From positions 1-9,412 of the forward strand of contig JAITDB010000076.1 of NCBI GenBank assembly GCA_031282785.1: DNA of 9,412 bases, written 5' to 3'. The notes under the pieces are model-generated. The model worked only from the letters and a program-made list of their open reading frames with translations, was not told the origin of the DNA and made no database searches. Position 1 is the stretch's first letter. The number at the start of each line of letters is the position of its first letter. This document shows positions 8,601 through 9,412 of the stretch, in pieces. The position numbers were made by a program, and so were the translations under genes. The stretch comes from Holosporaceae bacterium (GTDB lineage: Bacteria > Pseudomonadota > Alphaproteobacteria > UBA3830).

Positions 8601-9412
8601 AGCGCAGAAGTTGTCATTTTGGACGATAAAGGAAAAGAAAGAGCAGTTCACAAAGTGCCTTTCGGATCCAGGCTGTACGTGTCCAGCGGAGACAAGGTGG
8701 TAAAGGGTTCGAAATTGGCAGATTGGGATCAGTTCACATCTCCGATTCTGACTGAAAGATCCGGTACGGTTCGCTACGTCGATCTCATAGATGGCATTTC
8801 TCTCAAGGAATCCATCGACGAATCCACTGGCGTTTCTACCTATGTGGTGTCCAACTGGCGCCAGCAGGCCAGATACGCAGACCTAAAACCAAGAATCATA
8901 CTGGAAGATGATAACGGAAAACCTCTGTTGTTGCCTAATGGACAGGAAGTGCGATATCCTTTGAGCGCCGACGCCATTATCGCTGTAAAAAATGGCGATA
9001 AAGTGAATATGGGAGATGTGCTCGCACGCGTTCCAAGAGAAACGTCCAAAACCAAGGATATTACCGGAGGATTGCCAAGAGTTTCCGAATTATTTGAAGC
9101 AAGAGTGCCGAAAGATGCTGCCGTCATCAGCGAATACGACGGAAGAGTAGAATTCGGAAAAGACTACAAAGGAAAACGACGAATTATTGTGCATCCGGAA
9201 GATGAATCTCTGGACTCAATGGAATACCTAGCACCAAGATGGCGTCAGGTAACTGTAAAAGAAGGAGATATCGTATCCAAAGGCGATGTGCTCATAGATG
9301 GAAACAAAGCTCCACATGATATTCTATATGTTTTGGGCGTAGAGGCCTTGGCAGATTACCTCATAAACGAAATCCAGGACGTCTACCGGTTACAGGGCGT
9401 GAAAATCAACGA
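5694..9412 (+). CDS. rpoC: DNA-directed RNA polymerase subunit beta' (3' end beyond window)
   Basis: The first 1239 residues of beta', the subunit that holds the catalytic magnesium; roughly 160 residues are cut off by the window edge. Seen: the N-terminal zinc site C71, C73, C86, C89 in YECLCGKYK and [28 protein letters not shown] in the clamp-side core; [18 protein letters not shown]; and the universal NADFDGD at 460-466 (nt 7071-7091), whose D462, D464 and D466 bind magnesium. The block AHSGARGS (717-724) is followed by the bridge helix (about 760-796, [20 protein letters not shown]). The second zinc site is C805, C879, C886, C889. The trigger loop [16 protein letters not shown] has R924 and H927. 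A long segment between the trigger loop and the C-terminal clamp is the proteobacterial-type insertion (from about 934). The frame is unbroken from ATG to the edge. It is transcribed with rpoB from a shared promoter. Confidence 0.98.
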   Translation, partial: MSNQLQKIFGQISNLNSFDAIKVSISSPDRIRSWSFGEVKKPETINYRTFKPERDGLFCSRIFGPVKDYECLCGKYKRMKYRGVICEKCGVEVTLSKVRRERMGHIELASPVAHIWFTKSPPSRIALLLDITSSEMDRILYFEDYVVTDPGMTPMKQYQLLSEDEYFKAQDEYGEDAFSAGIGAEALHAMLSHIDLKKEKEALRLELKSVNSDMKRRRLVKRLKLVEAFLNSGTRPEWMIMHCIPVIPPELRPLVPLDGGRFATSDLNDLYRRVINRNNRLKRLLELKAPEIIVKNEKRMLQEAVDALFDNGRRGKVITGTGKRPLKSLSDMLRGKQGRFRQNLLGKRVDYSGRSVIVVGPELKLHQCGIPKKMALELFQPFIYSRLERYGLATTLKAAKRMVEKERPEVWDILEEVIKEHPVLLNRAPTLHRLGIQAFEPVLVEGKAIKLHPLVCTAFNADFDGDQMAVHVPLSLEAQLESRVLMMSTNNILSPSSGRPIILPTKDITLGIYYLTMEKAGEKGEGMIFSSIGEIEHALEAGIVCLHAKIKARYHQIQANGTYKAITVDTTPGRMILSQLLPKHHGIHFSLVNKLMTNKEAAAIVETVYRVCGQKSAVIFSDKLKDLGFLYSTKSGISYGKDDLVISNSKKEIVRQTKAIVAEYEKQYMDGLITAGERYNKVVDAWDVCSDKVADAMMKQISKIEIGVPVNPIYMMAHSGARGSITQMRQVAGMRGLMAKPSGEIIETPIISNFKEGLTVLEYFTSTHGARKGMADTALKTSNSGYLTRRLVDVAQDCVIVKDDCGTKNGIVIRDIISGGDVISPLSERVLGRTVVNDVLDPLTRNVIVKAGELVDEKIVKKIEEAGVNEIRIRSVLTCECKDGICACCYGRDLARGVKVSIGEAVGVIAAQSIGEPGTQLTMRTFHIGGTAQKGAEMSSIDATYDGTILVRDGKTVTNSEGYSIVMNRSAEVVILDDKGKERAVHKVPFGSRLYVSSGDKVVKGSKLADWDQFTSPILTERSGTVRYVDLIDGISLKESIDESTGVSTYVVSNWRQQARYADLKPRIILEDDNGKPLLLPNGQEVRYPLSADAIIAVKNGDKVNMGDVLARVPRETSKTKDITGGLPRVSELFEARVPKDAAVISEYDGRVEFGKDYKGKRRIIVHPEDESLDSMEYLAPRWRQVTVKEGDIVSKGDVLIDGNKAPHDILYVLGVEALADYLINEIQDVYRLQGVKIN

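Noticed and set aside
8037..8651. Antisense reading frame (204 codons) opposite rpoC
   Set aside because: It is a shadow of the conserved bridge-helix to trigger-loop region of rpoC, with no plausible ribosome site or recognisable domain.
1503..9412. Intein or other insertion within rpoB or rpoC
   Set aside because: Both proteins read continuously through all conserved blocks with family-typical lengths; the insertion after the RpoC trigger loop is the usual proteobacterial one.

Overview
The window carries three intact housekeeping coding regions, all on the + strand: yebC (560-1303), rpoB (1503-5684) and rpoC (5694 to the right edge, incomplete). They are preceded by about 500 bases of decayed, mobile-element-associated DNA. 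RpoB has an alphaproteobacterial look: its N-terminus pairs [16 protein letters not shown] with PNLIE-QK-SY, it contains a [15 protein letters not shown] block, and it is 1393 residues long. RpoC carries the long insertion after the trigger loop that is typical of Proteobacteria. Base composition is moderate in the genes and clearly AT-rich between them. I infer an alphaproteobacterium, possibly a host-associated or reduced lineage, but I cannot fix the order from sequence alone.

Left edge, 1-496: the first 98 bases encode the last 31 residues of what looks like an IS1595-family (ISXO2-like) transposase, and about 40 further bases probably form the right end of that element. Directly after it lies a 69-codon reading frame (144-353). 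It resembles, piecewise and in order, an internal segment of the excision-repair ATPase UvrA. It lacks both ends of that protein, and a second weak stretch continues in another frame. I read this as a gene fragment cut by the insertion sequence and now decaying. The identification comes from remembered family sequences and needs a search.

Middle, 497-1502: a good sigma70-type promoter (498-526) and a Shine-Dalgarno site lead into yebC, a translation factor of the YebC/TACO1 family. A 199-base AT-rich gap follows. It probably contains the rpoB promoter, but I see only weak promoter and terminator candidates there.

Right, 1503-9412: rpoB and rpoC, the two large subunits of RNA polymerase, are separated by 9 bases, and the rpoC ribosome binding site overlaps the rpoB stop codon. 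Both keep their catalytic and metal-binding residues. The main contextual oddity is that rpoB is preceded by yebC, not by the ribosomal protein genes rplKAJL that normally share its operon. I found no evidence for a new multi-gene system; the points worth a second look are the broken synteny, the IS/uvrA-like remnant, and a divergent stretch in a normally near-invariant RpoB motif.
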